From Parvibaculum sp. (GTDB taxonomy: Bacteria; Pseudomonadota; Alphaproteobacteria; Parvibaculales; Parvibaculaceae): DNA of 64,000 bases. Both the position numbers and the translations under genes were made by a program. Each line of letters starts with the position of its first letter. The stretch's first letter is position 1. The notes under the pieces were generated by a model. That model was given only the letters and a program-made list of their open reading frames with translations, had not been told where the DNA came from and ran no database searches. The DNA is taken from positions 124,001 through 188,000 of the forward strand of contig NZNS01000001.1 of the NCBI GenBank assembly GCA_002694985.1, in the 5' to 3' direction. Positions 8,732-17,574 of the stretch are shown piece by piece.

Positions 8732-10318
8732 ATGCCTGCGCTGCGTTCACCGCTCGTCCACCCGTTCTCGAATTTCGACGTGCCGCATCTGCTTGGCATT
8801 CACGCTGCGGCGCGGCCGGATCATCCCTTTCTCATCTGGGAGCCTTTCGAGGGTGAGGCGCGCACCTGGTCCTATGCGCGTTTCGAACATGAGGTGAAGC
8901 AGGTCGCGGCGGGCCTGAAAAAGCGCGGCGTGAAGAAGGGTGAGCGCGTTCTCATCCATCTCGACAATTGCCCTGAAAGTATCATCGCCTGGTATGCCTG
9001 CGCGCATCTCGGCGCTGTCGCCGTCACCACCAATGCGCGCTCCGTCGAAGACGATCTCGTCTATTTCAGCGAACATGCGGAAGTTGTCGGTGCGATCACG
9101 CAGCCGTGCTTTGCCGCGCTCGTCGCTACGGCGTGCAAGCACATCAAGTGGCTCGCCGTCACGGAAACGGATAATGGGGCGGCGCCGGAAGAGAAAAACC
9201 GTCCGCCGAAGTCGGAAAGCTTTGCCGCGCTCTATGGCGATATAGCGGATGTGCCGATGCGCGCGCCCGAGCCGATGCTGCCTGTCGGTGTTCAGTACAC
9301 GTCGGGCACGACATCACGGCCCAAGGGCGTCGTCTGGACTCATGCGAATGCGCTGTGGGGCGGAAAGGTCTGTGCCATGCATGAAGACCTGCGTGCATCG
9401 GATGTGCATCTCACCTATCTGCCGCTCTTCCACACCAATGCGCAATCCTATTCCGTTCTCGCCGCGCTCTGGGTGGGTGCGACGGTCGTGCTCCAGCCGC
9501 GTTTCTCCGCCTCGCGCTTCTGGCCGATCTCGCAGAAACATGGTTGCACATGGACTTCGATGGTGCCGTTCTGCCTGCGCGCGCTGATGAGCCAGGACTT
9601 GCCGAAGTCTCACTCCTATCGTTATTGGGGCAATGGTATTTCCTCGCCGCCGACGGATAATCATTTCGGTATCAAGACCATCGGCTGGTGGGGCATGACG
9701 GAAACGATCACGCATGGCATCGTCGGCGACATTCATCTGCCGAACCGGCCCATGTCCATCGGCAAGCCGTCTCCTGCCTACGAGATTGCGATCCTCGACG
9801 ATAATGGTGCCTCCGTCGCGCCCGGCGAGACGGGCAATCTTCTCGTGCGCGGCGTGCCGGGCCTCTCGCTCTTCCTCGAATATCTCAACAACCCGGAAGC
9901 GACCGCCAATACCTATGACGATCAGGGCTATTTCGTCACCGGCGACCGCGTGACGCTGGGCGAAGACGGTTTCATCTCCTTTGCCGACCGCGACAAGGAC
10001 ATGCTGAAGGTCGGCGGTGAAAATGTTGCCGCTTCGGAGATCGAGCGCGTCGTGATGACCGTCCCCGGCATTCAGGAATGTGCGGTGGTCGCCAAGCGCG
10101 ATCCGATGCTCGATGAAGTGCCCGTCGTCTTCGTTCTCGTGCCGGGCGGGGAGGCGGCTGCGCCGAAAGACCTGGCTGCACAGATCGCCGCAGCCTGCGC
10201 CAAGGGGCTTGCGGACTTCAAGCGTCCGCGCGACATTCGGATTGTCGATGCGCTGCCGCGCTCGACCCTCGACAAGATTGCGAAGGCAGAACTGCGCAAG
10301 ATCGTCAACGGGGACTAA
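8732..10318 (+). CDS. AMP-forming acyl-CoA synthetase/CoA ligase
   Basis: 528 residues from the ATG at 8732, chosen because GGAG lies six bases upstream; in-frame starts at 8663 and 8690 lack good sites. ANL-superfamily motifs in order: the P-loop YTSGTTSRPKG, GWWGMTET, TGDRVTLGEDGFISFADRDKD, the hinge MLKVGGENVAASEIE, and near the C-terminus RSTLDKIAKAEL with the catalytic lysine. It activates a carboxylate to acyl-CoA via acyl-AMP. The subfamily resembles CaiC-like and dicarboxylate/aryl CoA ligases more than long-chain FadD; the substrate is unknown. Confidence 0.88.
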   Translation: MPALRSPLVHPFSNFDVPHLLGIHAAARPDHPFLIWEPFEGEARTWSYARFEHEVKQVAAGLKKRGVKKGERVLIHLDNCPESIIAWYACAHLGAVAVTTNARSVEDDLVYFSEHAEVVGAITQPCFAALVATACKHIKWLAVTETDNGAAPEEKNRPPKSESFAALYGDIADVPMRAPEPMLPVGVQYTSGTTSRPKGVVWTHANALWGGKVCAMHEDLRASDVHLTYLPLFHTNAQSYSVLAALWVGATVVLQPRFSASRFWPISQKHGCTWTSMVPFCLRALMSQDLPKSHSYRYWGNGISSPPTDNHFGIKTIGWWGMTETITHGIVGDIHLPNRPMSIGKPSPAYEIAILDDNGASVAPGETGNLLVRGVPGLSLFLEYLNNPEATANTYDDQGYFVTGDRVTLGEDGFISFADRDKDMLKVGGENVAASEIERVVMTVPGIQECAVVAKRDPMLDEVPVVFVLVPGGEAAAPKDLAAQIAAACAKGLADFKRPRDIRIVDALPRSTLDKIAKAELRKIVNGD

Positions 10319-10374
10319 GAGTACAAGAAGGGGTCGGGGCCACGAGCGCGAAAATACCACCGTCACAACTTTTT

Positions 10375-12027
10375 GTGCCGAAGCTCGTTACAGTGCTTCG
10401 GGAAGGCTACCGCTTTGCCGATTTCAGAAGCGACTTCATCGCCGGGCTCACCGTTTCCATCGTTGCATTGCCGCTTTCCATGGCGCTTGCCATTGCCAGT
10501 GGCACCACGCCCGACAAGGGCCTCGTCACCGCCGTTGTTGCGGGCTTTCTCATTTCCGCTCTTGGCGGCAGCCGCTTCCAGATCGGCGGACCGACCGGTG
10601 CCTTCGTCGTCGTCGTCTTCAATGTCATCGCGGTCCACGGCTATGACGGGCTCGTGCTTGCCAGCGCGATGGCAGGACTTCTGCTGATCGGCGCGGGGCT
10701 TCTGCGCGTCGGCACCTTCATCAAATATATTCCCGAACCCGTCGTCACCGGCTTCACGGCGGGTATCGCCGTCATTATCGCGACAAGCCAGATCAAGGAT
10801 TTCCTCGGTCTTTCCCTCGAGAATGAACCGGCGGAGTTCGTCGAAAAGATATGGGCGCTGGGCGAGGCGCTGCCGAGTACCACGGTGCAGACGCTTCTCG
10901 TCGCGGCCGGGTCGCTTGCGCTCATCGTCTATCTGCGCGGCAAGCGGCCGAACTGGCCGGGCTTTCTCATTGCGGTTGTCGCCGCCTCCTTCCTTGTCTG
11001 GCTTTTCGGGCTGCCGACGGACACCATCGGCTCGCGCTTTGCGGGGCTTGAACCTTCCTTTGCATTGCCCGCTTTCCCGGACGTCTCGATGGAGCGCCTG
11101 GTCGCGCTTTTCCCGAGCGCCTTCACCATCGCCTTCCTCGCCGGCGTCGAGTCGCTTCTCTCGGCAATGGTTGCGGACAGCATGACGGGGCGCCGTCATC
11201 GCTCGAATTGCGAGCTTGTGGCGCAGGGTGTCGCGAATTGCGCATCGGCCGCCGTGGGCGGTCTGCCTGCAACGGGCGCCATTGCGCGCACGGCAACGAA
11301 TATTCGCGCGGGCGCGCGCGGGCCGATCGCGGGCATGCTGCATGCCGTCTTCCTGCTCGGCTTCATGGTGGTTGCCTGGCCGGTCACGGCCTATATCCCG
11401 CTTGCCTCGCTTGCTGCCGTTCTTCTCGTCGTTGCGTGGAACATGTCCGAGATCGACAAGTTCCGGCATCTGATGCGCGCGCCTCTCGGCGACCGGGCGG
11501 TACTTCTCATTACCTTCGCGCTCACCGTGATGGTCGATCTCACCGTCGCCATCGAGGTCGGTGTCGTGCTTGCCGCCGTTCTCTTCATGCATCGCATGTC
11601 GGAGGCGGTCGAGGTGCAGGCCGACCTGCATCTGGTGGAAGAAGATGTAAGCGACACGAGCCCCCGCGAATTCGTGCCCATGCAGGAATATGAGCTGCCG
11701 CCCGGCGTTGCGGCGAGCCTCATTCGCGGGCCGTTCTTTTTCGGGGTCGCGATGCGGCTTGGCGAGACGCTCGACCGTATCGGTGCAACGCCGAAGGTGT
11801 TGATCCTGCGGCTGCGCGCCGTGCCGATCATCGACGCGACGGGCGTCTCCGCGCTCCAGAACATGATCGAGCGCTGCGAGCGTAATGGCACGAAGGTGAT
11901 CGTCACCGCGCTTCAGCCGCAGCCCGAGCGCATTCTGGGCGATATGGGTGTGCTCGCCCGCGTAACCCGGGCACCCGATTTCGCCGCCGCCATCGAAATG
12001 GCGAAGGAAATGGTGAAGACGGAGTAA
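10375..12027 (+). CDS. SulP family inorganic anion transporter with STAS domain
   Basis: 550 residues from a GTG start. The membrane core (about residues 20-420) has the SulP hallmarks FIAGLTVSIVALPLSMALAI, GGSRFQIGGPTGAF and TGRRHRSNCELVAQG. A C-terminal STAS domain (about 440-545) contains LRLRAVPIIDATGVSAL. It would move sulfate, bicarbonate or another anion across the inner membrane. The start is uncertain: the conserved segment QLFVPKLVTVLREGY extends upstream of this GTG, but no ATG, GTG or TTG is found in frame before it. The gene ends at a hairpin shared with the convergent flavoprotein gene. Confidence 0.88.
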   Translation: MPKLVTVLREGYRFADFRSDFIAGLTVSIVALPLSMALAIASGTTPDKGLVTAVVAGFLISALGGSRFQIGGPTGAFVVVVFNVIAVHGYDGLVLASAMAGLLLIGAGLLRVGTFIKYIPEPVVTGFTAGIAVIIATSQIKDFLGLSLENEPAEFVEKIWALGEALPSTTVQTLLVAAGSLALIVYLRGKRPNWPGFLIAVVAASFLVWLFGLPTDTIGSRFAGLEPSFALPAFPDVSMERLVALFPSAFTIAFLAGVESLLSAMVADSMTGRRHRSNCELVAQGVANCASAAVGGLPATGAIARTATNIRAGARGPIAGMLHAVFLLGFMVVAWPVTAYIPLASLAAVLLVVAWNMSEIDKFRHLMRAPLGDRAVLLITFALTVMVDLTVAIEVGVVLAAVLFMHRMSEAVEVQADLHLVEEDVSDTSPREFVPMQEYELPPGVAASLIRGPFFFGVAMRLGETLDRIGATPKVLILRLRAVPIIDATGVSALQNMIERCERNGTKVIVTALQPQPERILGDMGVLARVTRAPDFAAAIEMAKEMVKTE

Positions 12028-12061
12028 GGCCCCGCTTTTCAAACAATTTCTCAAACAACAA

Positions 12062-12100
12062 TGCCACCCCGGCTTTCGTCGGGATGGCAATTTGTGTTTG
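12062..12100. terminator. Hairpin between convergent genes
   Basis: TGCCAcCCCG pairs with CGGGaTGGCA (one mismatch) around a short loop, followed on the + strand by TTTGTG repeated three times. It probably ends the SulP transcript and may also serve the leftward flavoprotein gene. Confidence 0.65.
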
Positions 12101-12122
12101 TGTTTGTGTCGGGGGGAAAGAC

Positions 12123-13793
12123 CTACCCCAGCAGCTTGCCCGGATTCATCACGCCTTTCGGATCCATTTCGCGCTTTGTCGCCTTGAGGATCGACATGCC
12201 GATCTCGCCCTTCTCCTCGCCAAGCCAGGGAACGTGATCCGCGCCGACGCCGTGATGATGGCTGATCGTGCCGCCATTCATCTCGATGGTGTCCGATGCC
12301 GCACGCTTGATCGCCTGCCATTGCTCGACTTCGCGGTCGAGCTGGCGCGGAAACACGAAGGTGAAATAGAGGCTCGCGCCATCGGGATAGGAATGGCTCA
12401 CATGTGCCATCACGATCCCGCGTGCATTCTGCTCCGGCACATTCGCGGCAATCGCATTGCTGATCGCTTCCACCACCTTGTCATGCAGGTTCGCGATGTT
12501 CGACCAGCGCGTCGAGGTTTCGAGCGTCTCCACGCCGAGCCCCCGGTCCATCATCGGGTCGCGCATGGCGGGGCCGTTGAAGCGGCTGTGATACCAGCGT
12601 TTGCCGGGCCCCGTGCCCAGCGCCAGCGCGCCGAGCCGCCTGCATATTTCTTCCGTCTGCTCCTGCGCCCAGATCACGGTTTCCTTTGCGCCTTCATGGC
12701 CGATCAGCATGACGCAGGGCGCGTCGTCGAAGCCCTTCATTTTCAGATACATGCGCTGAAGCTTCGATTTGAGTCCGCCCGACCCCGAGGAGGAAAGCGC
12801 CTGGAAGAAATAGGTTTCCGGCGCATCGGAGAGCCGAACCATGGCGACGGGAATTTCCGCATGATTGATCCGGCGCGCGGCTTCCACCCCTTGCGCAAAT
12901 GTCTTGAAGAGATAGCCGCGATAGTCCTTGCGCTCCGGCAAATCGTGGATCTTCACGGTTGCTTCGACGATGACGCCGAGCGTGCCCTCCGATCCGGCAA
13001 CGAGCTGGTTGAGGTTCGGGCCCGCAGCGGAGGCGGGTGTCGCCTCTGTCGTCCAGAAGCCCTTCGGCGTTGCGAGCTTCGCCGAGACGAGCCATTTCTC
13101 CGCCTTGCCATAGCGGTTCGACTGCTGGCCCGCACCGCGCGCGGCGACCCAGCCGCCCAGCGTCGAAAGCTGGAAGCTTTGCGGATAATGGCCGAGCGTC
13201 ACGCCGTGGTTCTGCAATTGCTCTTCAAGAGCGGGGCCATAGATGCCCGCCTCCACACGCGCCGTCATCGATACCTTGTCGATCTGGATGATGCGGGTCA
13301 GCAGTGTCGTGTCGAGGGTCAGCACCGCGCCGCCGAGCGATTTCGGCATGGCGTTGACGCCGCCCACCACGGAAGAGCCGCCGCCAAAGGGAATGAGCGC
13401 GATGTCTTCTTCCGCGCAGAGCTTCACGATGGCGAGCACTTCATCGGCGCTGCGTGGATAGACGACCGCGTCCGGTGCCATGTCGAGCTTGCCCGCGCGA
13501 AGATAGAGCAGGTCGTGATAGCTCTTGCCGCGCGCGTGGAAGGCGCGCTCGTAATCATCCGTCCGCACCTGGTTGCCGCCGGTGATGCCGCGCAGCTTGC
13601 CGAGAATGTCTTCGGAGAGGCGGCAATGCGGCAGGCGGATATCCGTGAGCGGTTTGGCCGGCGTCGATGCGAGCCGCGAGACGCCCAGCGCTTCCGCGAT
13701 CCAGGCCCATTGCGGCGCATCGTCCGGCAGCGGATTATCCTGCTTCACCGGGCCCCATCCGTTCCAGCGCAGTGTGGTGCGGTCGATGGTCAT
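12123..13793 (-). CDS. FAD-binding oxidase, alkyldihydroxyacetonephosphate synthase (AGPS)-like
   Basis: 556 residues of the VAO/PCMH flavoprotein fold. The FAD-binding loop PFGGGSSVVGG is at 135-145, with LSTLGGWVAARGAGQQSNRYG and AGSEGTLGVI further on. The C-terminal half carries RWYHSRFN, MAHVSHSYPDGASLYFTF and the HHHGVG triple-histidine motif, which distinguish alkyl-DHAP synthases (ether-bond formation on dihydroxyacetone phosphate) from lactate or glycolate oxidases. It is the third gene of a tight leftward operon with a lipid kinase (19-nt gap) and glycerol-3-phosphate dehydrogenase. That context favours a glycerolipid role. Ether-lipid synthesis is inferred, since some AGPS homologues have unknown reactions. 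Confidence 0.85.
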   Translation of the reverse strand: MTIDRTTLRWNGWGPVKQDNPLPDDAPQWAWIAEALGVSRLASTPAKPLTDIRLPHCRLSEDILGKLRGITGGNQVRTDDYERAFHARGKSYHDLLYLRAGKLDMAPDAVVYPRSADEVLAIVKLCAEEDIALIPFGGGSSVVGGVNAMPKSLGGAVLTLDTTLLTRIIQIDKVSMTARVEAGIYGPALEEQLQNHGVTLGHYPQSFQLSTLGGWVAARGAGQQSNRYGKAEKWLVSAKLATPKGFWTTEATPASAAGPNLNQLVAGSEGTLGVIVEATVKIHDLPERKDYRGYLFKTFAQGVEAARRINHAEIPVAMVRLSDAPETYFFQALSSSGSGGLKSKLQRMYLKMKGFDDAPCVMLIGHEGAKETVIWAQEQTEEICRRLGALALGTGPGKRWYHSRFNGPAMRDPMMDRGLGVETLETSTRWSNIANLHDKVVEAISNAIAANVPEQNARGIVMAHVSHSYPDGASLYFTFVFPRQLDREVEQWQAIKRAASDTIEMNGGTISHHHGVGADHVPWLGEEKGEIGMSILKATKREMDPKGVMNPGKLLG

Positions 13794-13812
13794 TCTCGTT
13801 CGTCCTCTTCTC

Positions 13813-14775
13813 TCAGCAGCGCAACGTCAGCGCGCCGGGCAATATCTCGAAGCGCGCGGGCAGACGCCCCGGCCCCTCGCCATCCACATCGATAAGTACG
13901 GGTTCGGTGCCGAGCGGCGTCGCCGTGACGCTTCGCGCGCGCACCACCTCCACCTTCGGCCCGTTCACATGTTTGCCTTCGCGAAGGTCGCCACCGCCTG
14001 TCAGCAGGTCCATGAAGCCGAGATCGCGCATGATGACGAGATCGAACAGGCCGTCATCGGGTTCGGCATCGGGCGCCACTTTCAACCCGCTGCCGAAATA
14101 GCGTCCGTTGGCGACGGCGGCGAGACCGATATTCGCGACCGTCTCGAAGCCTTCATCCGTCTCGATCTTCACGGGCCGCGGCTTGTGGCGCCAGGCCGTC
14201 ATCAGCGTTGCCCAGGTGAAGGCGAAATTGCCGCCGAAGCTTTTTTGCCAGGTTGCATTGTTTACCGCGCGCACCGTCTCGCCGGACAGGCCGAAGCTCG
14301 CAATATTATTGAAATAGCGTGTCGTTTCCTGCCCATCCTCGGCGATGAAGGTGAGCTTGCCGATATCGATGCGGCGCGTATCGCCGCTTGCGATGCGTTT
14401 CACGCCCTCTGCCGTTTCCTCGGGCATGTCGAAGGTGCGGCGGAAGTCGCCGCCCGTGCCGGCGTTCAGGATCGCGAGATGCGCTTCGGGGTTGATCGGC
14501 GCGCCATCTTCAAAAAAGCCGTTCACCACTTCGTCAATGGTGCCGTCGCCGCCAACCGCGATCACGAGTTGCGCGCCGGTCTTGAGTGCGCGCGAGGTCA
14601 GTTTGGCGGCGGGCAGGAAATGCGGTGTCGAGGGGGCGGCGGTGAAATGCGTGCGCACCGGCCCCAGTTCCTTTTCGATGGTTTGGGAAATGACGCGCCA
14701 GGCGCGGCCCGTCCGGCCGCCGCCCGAACGCGGGTTTACCACCGCCGCCACATGCGGCATTCCTTCCCCGCTCAT
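13813..14775 (-). CDS. Diacylglycerol kinase-family lipid kinase (YegS/DgkB-like)
   Basis: 320 residues. The DAG-kinase catalytic domain at the N-terminus shows NPRSGG (14-19), the nucleotide motif VGGDGTIDEVVNGF (74-87) and GTGGDFRR (106-113), where most homologues have GTGNDFAR. The C-terminal beta-sandwich follows. It phosphorylates a lipid hydroxyl (diacylglycerol or a related acceptor) with ATP at the membrane. It lies 7 nt downstream of glpD and 19 nt upstream of the AGPS-like gene, so the three are almost certainly one transcript. The acceptor could be an alkyl-containing glyceride if the operon makes ether lipids. Confidence 0.87.
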   Translation of the reverse strand: MSGEGMPHVAAVVNPRSGGGRTGRAWRVISQTIEKELGPVRTHFTAAPSTPHFLPAAKLTSRALKTGAQLVIAVGGDGTIDEVVNGFFEDGAPINPEAHLAILNAGTGGDFRRTFDMPEETAEGVKRIASGDTRRIDIGKLTFIAEDGQETTRYFNNIASFGLSGETVRAVNNATWQKSFGGNFAFTWATLMTAWRHKPRPVKIETDEGFETVANIGLAAVANGRYFGSGLKVAPDAEPDDGLFDLVIMRDLGFMDLLTGGGDLREGKHVNGPKVEVVRARSVTATPLGTEPVLIDVDGEGPGRLPARFEILPGALTLRC

Positions 14776-14782
14776 TTTCCCC

Positions 14783-16489
14783 CTATCTCCCCGGTATGGT
14801 CTCGAAAAGCCGCAGCGTGCCGGACATTTCGTTCGCGAGCGCCGTCTCGTCCCAGCCGAGTTCCCGGCCCATCAGCTCCGCCACCTGCTTCACCACGGAC
14901 GAGCCCGGATTGCCGAGCGTGCCGAGCCCCGTGCGCCTGAAGATCACGTCGTCGAGATGCAGCGCCATTTCGTGCCGCACGGCATGCACCACCTGTACGC
15001 CGATCACAGGGTTGCCGGGCGCGATCCGTTTCAGCAGCGCCTCGCGTTCGCCGGGCTTCTCGTCTGCCGTCGCCAGCACCTCGTCGATGCGGCTGCCATA
15101 GAAGTTCACGAGATTTTCCACGATGTCGGGCGCGAGATACGAATGACGCTTCTGCGCGCGCGCCACATAGGTCTTCAGCCGCGCCATGTCGCCGCCATAG
15201 ACTGGCGTGCATTGCGTTTCGCATTTCGCCGTGCGTCCGAGCTTCTTCAGGGCAAGGTCGACCACCTGTTCGGCGAGGTGGCGCGATGTCGTCCATTTGC
15301 CGCCAATGGCGGAAATGAGCCCGTCGATCGCTTCTTCCGGCGCATGGTCATAGACCTCCGCCGCCCGGCTCGCATTGTAGCTGTCCTTTTCCGCCTCTTT
15401 TGCGCTCTCGCCATCTGCGTCGGGCACTTCCTGCGGCGTCGTGTCGACCAGCGGGCGGATGCCTGCATAGAAGTGGATCACGTCCTCGCGCGTGAGGTGC
15501 AGTCCGGGCAGTCCGTCATTCACGACGGCGAGAAAATCCTCGATGTCCTTTTCCGTCACGCCAAGTTCGTCCGGGTCGTCCTCGAACACGGTGTCGGTCG
15601 TGCCGATGATGGTGTAGCCGCGCCAGGGAATGACGAAGAAGTGCCCGCCGATGGCGGACTGGATCGCGAGCGCGTGGTCGCCGGAAAGGTCGCGCGTAAT
15701 GATGTGGATGCCCTTGGAGCGGATGAGCCGGCGTGCGGGCGTTTCGTCCGCCATGGCCATGGTCTTGTCGGCCCAGGGACCGGCCGCGTTCACCACCACC
15801 TTGCCCCGAATGGTGTGCATCGCGCCCGTCACCTCGTCCGCCACGTTCACGCCCGTCACCTTCACGCCGCGCCCCATCGCCGCTTCCGTGGTGAAGCCCG
15901 TCACTTCCGCGTAGTTCGCGACATCCGCGCCGCATTCCACCGCGCCCTCGATGCATTCGAGGCAGAGCCGTTCGGGCGCGAACATCTGGCAGTCGTAATA
16001 GACCATGGCGCCGGTCAGCCCCTCGCGCTTGAGCGAGGGCACGAGATCGAGCGCCTTGCCCTTGGAAAGGCGGCGAAAGCCCGGCAGCTTCTTGTCGTCG
16101 TCGGAAAGCCAGTTGCGGTCGAAGGAGAGCAGGTCGTAAAGCGTGAGCCCGAGCCCAAGTACGATGGGGCCCTTCATGCCCCAGCCATAGGTCGGGATCA
16201 CGAAGGGCAGGGGATGCACCATATGCGGTGCGACATTCTCCCAGATGCGCCGTTCGCGCAGCGACTCGCGCACGAGTTTCAGCTCGCCGTTCACGAGATA
16301 GCGCAAGCCCCCATGCACCAGCTTCGAGGAGCCCGATGTCGTCGCATGGGCGAAGTCGTCCTTCTCCAGCAGCGCCACTTTCAGCCCGCGAAGGCTCGCG
16401 TCCCAGGCCGTGCTCGCGCCGGTAATGCCGCCCCCCACGATCACGAGGTCGTATTCGGTGGCACTCATGGCGGCAAGGTCGCGCTGCAT
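14783..16489 (-). CDS. glpD: Aerobic glycerol-3-phosphate dehydrogenase
   Basis: 568 residues, the usual length for GlpD. The dinucleotide loop VIVGGGITGASTAWDASLRG lies near residues 17-36, followed by SSKLVHGGLRYL, GPWADK and IIGTTDTVFE, which are family signatures. The C-terminal domain is present. It oxidises glycerol 3-phosphate to dihydroxyacetone phosphate at the membrane and passes electrons to quinone. DHAP is exactly the backbone that acyl/alkyl-DHAP chemistry needs, which fits the AGPS-like gene in the same operon. No glycerol kinase or GlpF gene is adjacent, so a purely catabolic glycerol operon is less likely. Confidence 0.92.
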   Translation of the reverse strand: MQRDLAAMSATEYDLVIVGGGITGASTAWDASLRGLKVALLEKDDFAHATTSGSSKLVHGGLRYLVNGELKLVRESLRERRIWENVAPHMVHPLPFVIPTYGWGMKGPIVLGLGLTLYDLLSFDRNWLSDDDKKLPGFRRLSKGKALDLVPSLKREGLTGAMVYYDCQMFAPERLCLECIEGAVECGADVANYAEVTGFTTEAAMGRGVKVTGVNVADEVTGAMHTIRGKVVVNAAGPWADKTMAMADETPARRLIRSKGIHIITRDLSGDHALAIQSAIGGHFFVIPWRGYTIIGTTDTVFEDDPDELGVTEKDIEDFLAVVNDGLPGLHLTREDVIHFYAGIRPLVDTTPQEVPDADGESAKEAEKDSYNASRAAEVYDHAPEEAIDGLISAIGGKWTTSRHLAEQVVDLALKKLGRTAKCETQCTPVYGGDMARLKTYVARAQKRHSYLAPDIVENLVNFYGSRIDEVLATADEKPGEREALLKRIAPGNPVIGVQVVHAVRHEMALHLDDVIFRRTGLGTLGNPGSSVVKQVAELMGRELGWDETALANEMSGTLRLFETIPGR

Positions 16490-16776
16490 TTCTCTGGAAT
16501 CCGTTTTTGGCGTCAGACAGGGAAGGCGAGGCTAGCTCCCCGGTCCCCCAGGGTCCAGCAGGGTCGAGCAGGGCCTAGGGGCAGGAAGGCTCGCCTTCTT
16601 CCTGCAATATCGGATATAAAACCGCTCGCGTCCCCTCGAAAACTGCAGGGTATGGGAATGGCGGTCAGGCCGAGGACGGTGCTCTATCACATGGACAATG
16701 CGGTGGCGAAGCCTGGTGCCCGCACGCGTCCCCACGCCGTCGCCATCGCTGCGCAACTCGGGCTTGTCGGGCCGCG

Positions 16777-17445
16777 CTAGCCGCGCTTCTTCAGTCCCTT
16801 CTGCTCCAGCCGCCATTTCAGATGGTCGAGGCGGTCCTGTCCGAAGAAGGGTTCGCCCTCGTAAACCATCAGCGGCACGCCCCAATGGCCGGCCGCCTTC
16901 TGCGCCGCTTCGTTCGCCGTGATCACGGCCTCGATCCGGTCCGTCTCCTTTTCGGCCTGCGCGTCGAGCGCATCCATGTCGAGCCCGGCGCGCTTCGCCG
17001 CATCGCGCAGGTGGTCGCCCTCATGCCAGTTCTTCACGCCGCCGAAGATCACGGTGGAAATCTCGTAGAGAAAAGGAAGCCCCTTGCCCTGTTCGGCTGC
17101 CAGCACGCCTGCGCGTGTGAGCCTGCGAATATAGGGCTGCTCCTCCGGCACCTCGCCTGAGGCCAGGTCCATGACGATGGGGTCGGGCGAGGGCCAGGCG
17201 TAAGGCAGGCCCTCCATTTGTGCGATCCGCACGGTGTCCTTGAGCAGATAGGGCGGCCACATCGGGTTCACCTGCTTGAAGAAACCGGGAATGCGCACCG
17301 CAATCGGATAGACCGGACGCACATTGGCCTTCACGTCATAATCGCGCTCGAATTCGACGAGACGTTTCGTCACGAGGTAGGAATAGGGCGAGCGGAATGA
17401 CCAGAAGAGATCGTATTCGAGGGTCATGGGGCGCTGTCTCCTCAA
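16777..17445 (-). CDS. DsbA-family protein, 2-hydroxychromene-2-carboxylate isomerase-like
   Basis: 222 residues of thioredoxin-like DsbA/kappa-GST type. Near the N-terminus, FWSFRSPYSYLV carries the SPYS motif in place of a CxxC redox centre, as in HCCA isomerases that use glutathione. Later LVITANEAAQ-like sequence and GHWGVPLMVYEGEPFFGQDRL match the family's cis-Pro and C-terminal region. It probably isomerises or conjugates an aromatic or hydrophobic substrate; the identity is unknown. 287 nt separate it from glpD downstream, so it is probably not in that operon. Confidence 0.8.
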   Translation of the reverse strand: MRRQRPMTLEYDLFWSFRSPYSYLVTKRLVEFERDYDVKANVRPVYPIAVRIPGFFKQVNPMWPPYLLKDTVRIAQMEGLPYAWPSPDPIVMDLASGEVPEEQPYIRRLTRAGVLAAEQGKGLPFLYEISTVIFGGVKNWHEGDHLRDAAKRAGLDMDALDAQAEKETDRIEAVITANEAAQKAAGHWGVPLMVYEGEPFFGQDRLDHLKWRLEQKGLKKRG

Positions 17446-17574
17446 GCTAAGGCTTGCCGGTTTCTTCCGGCCGATCTTTAATGTTTTTCATTAGTATCGT
17501 TTCGGGTGCGCCGGTTGCAAGCGCATTGCTAGACTTGCCGCCAAAGAAACAAACAGTCCCAGGAAGGATCATCC

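Noticed and set aside
10363..12321. A 650-codon minus-strand open frame covering the SulP gene
   Set aside because: Antisense shadow typical of high-G+C DNA; its product is Arg/His/Gly-rich low-complexity sequence while the + strand encodes a clear transporter.
14345..16780. An 811-codon plus-strand open frame opposite glpD and the lipid kinase
   Set aside because: Same high-G+C shadow effect; the minus strand shows strong conserved motifs in this interval.
16652..16780. A short plus-strand frame (MGMAVRPRTVLYHMDNAVAK...)
   Set aside because: No good ribosome-binding site or known family; overlaps the end of the DsbA-like gene. It could be a leader, but evidence is too thin to annotate.
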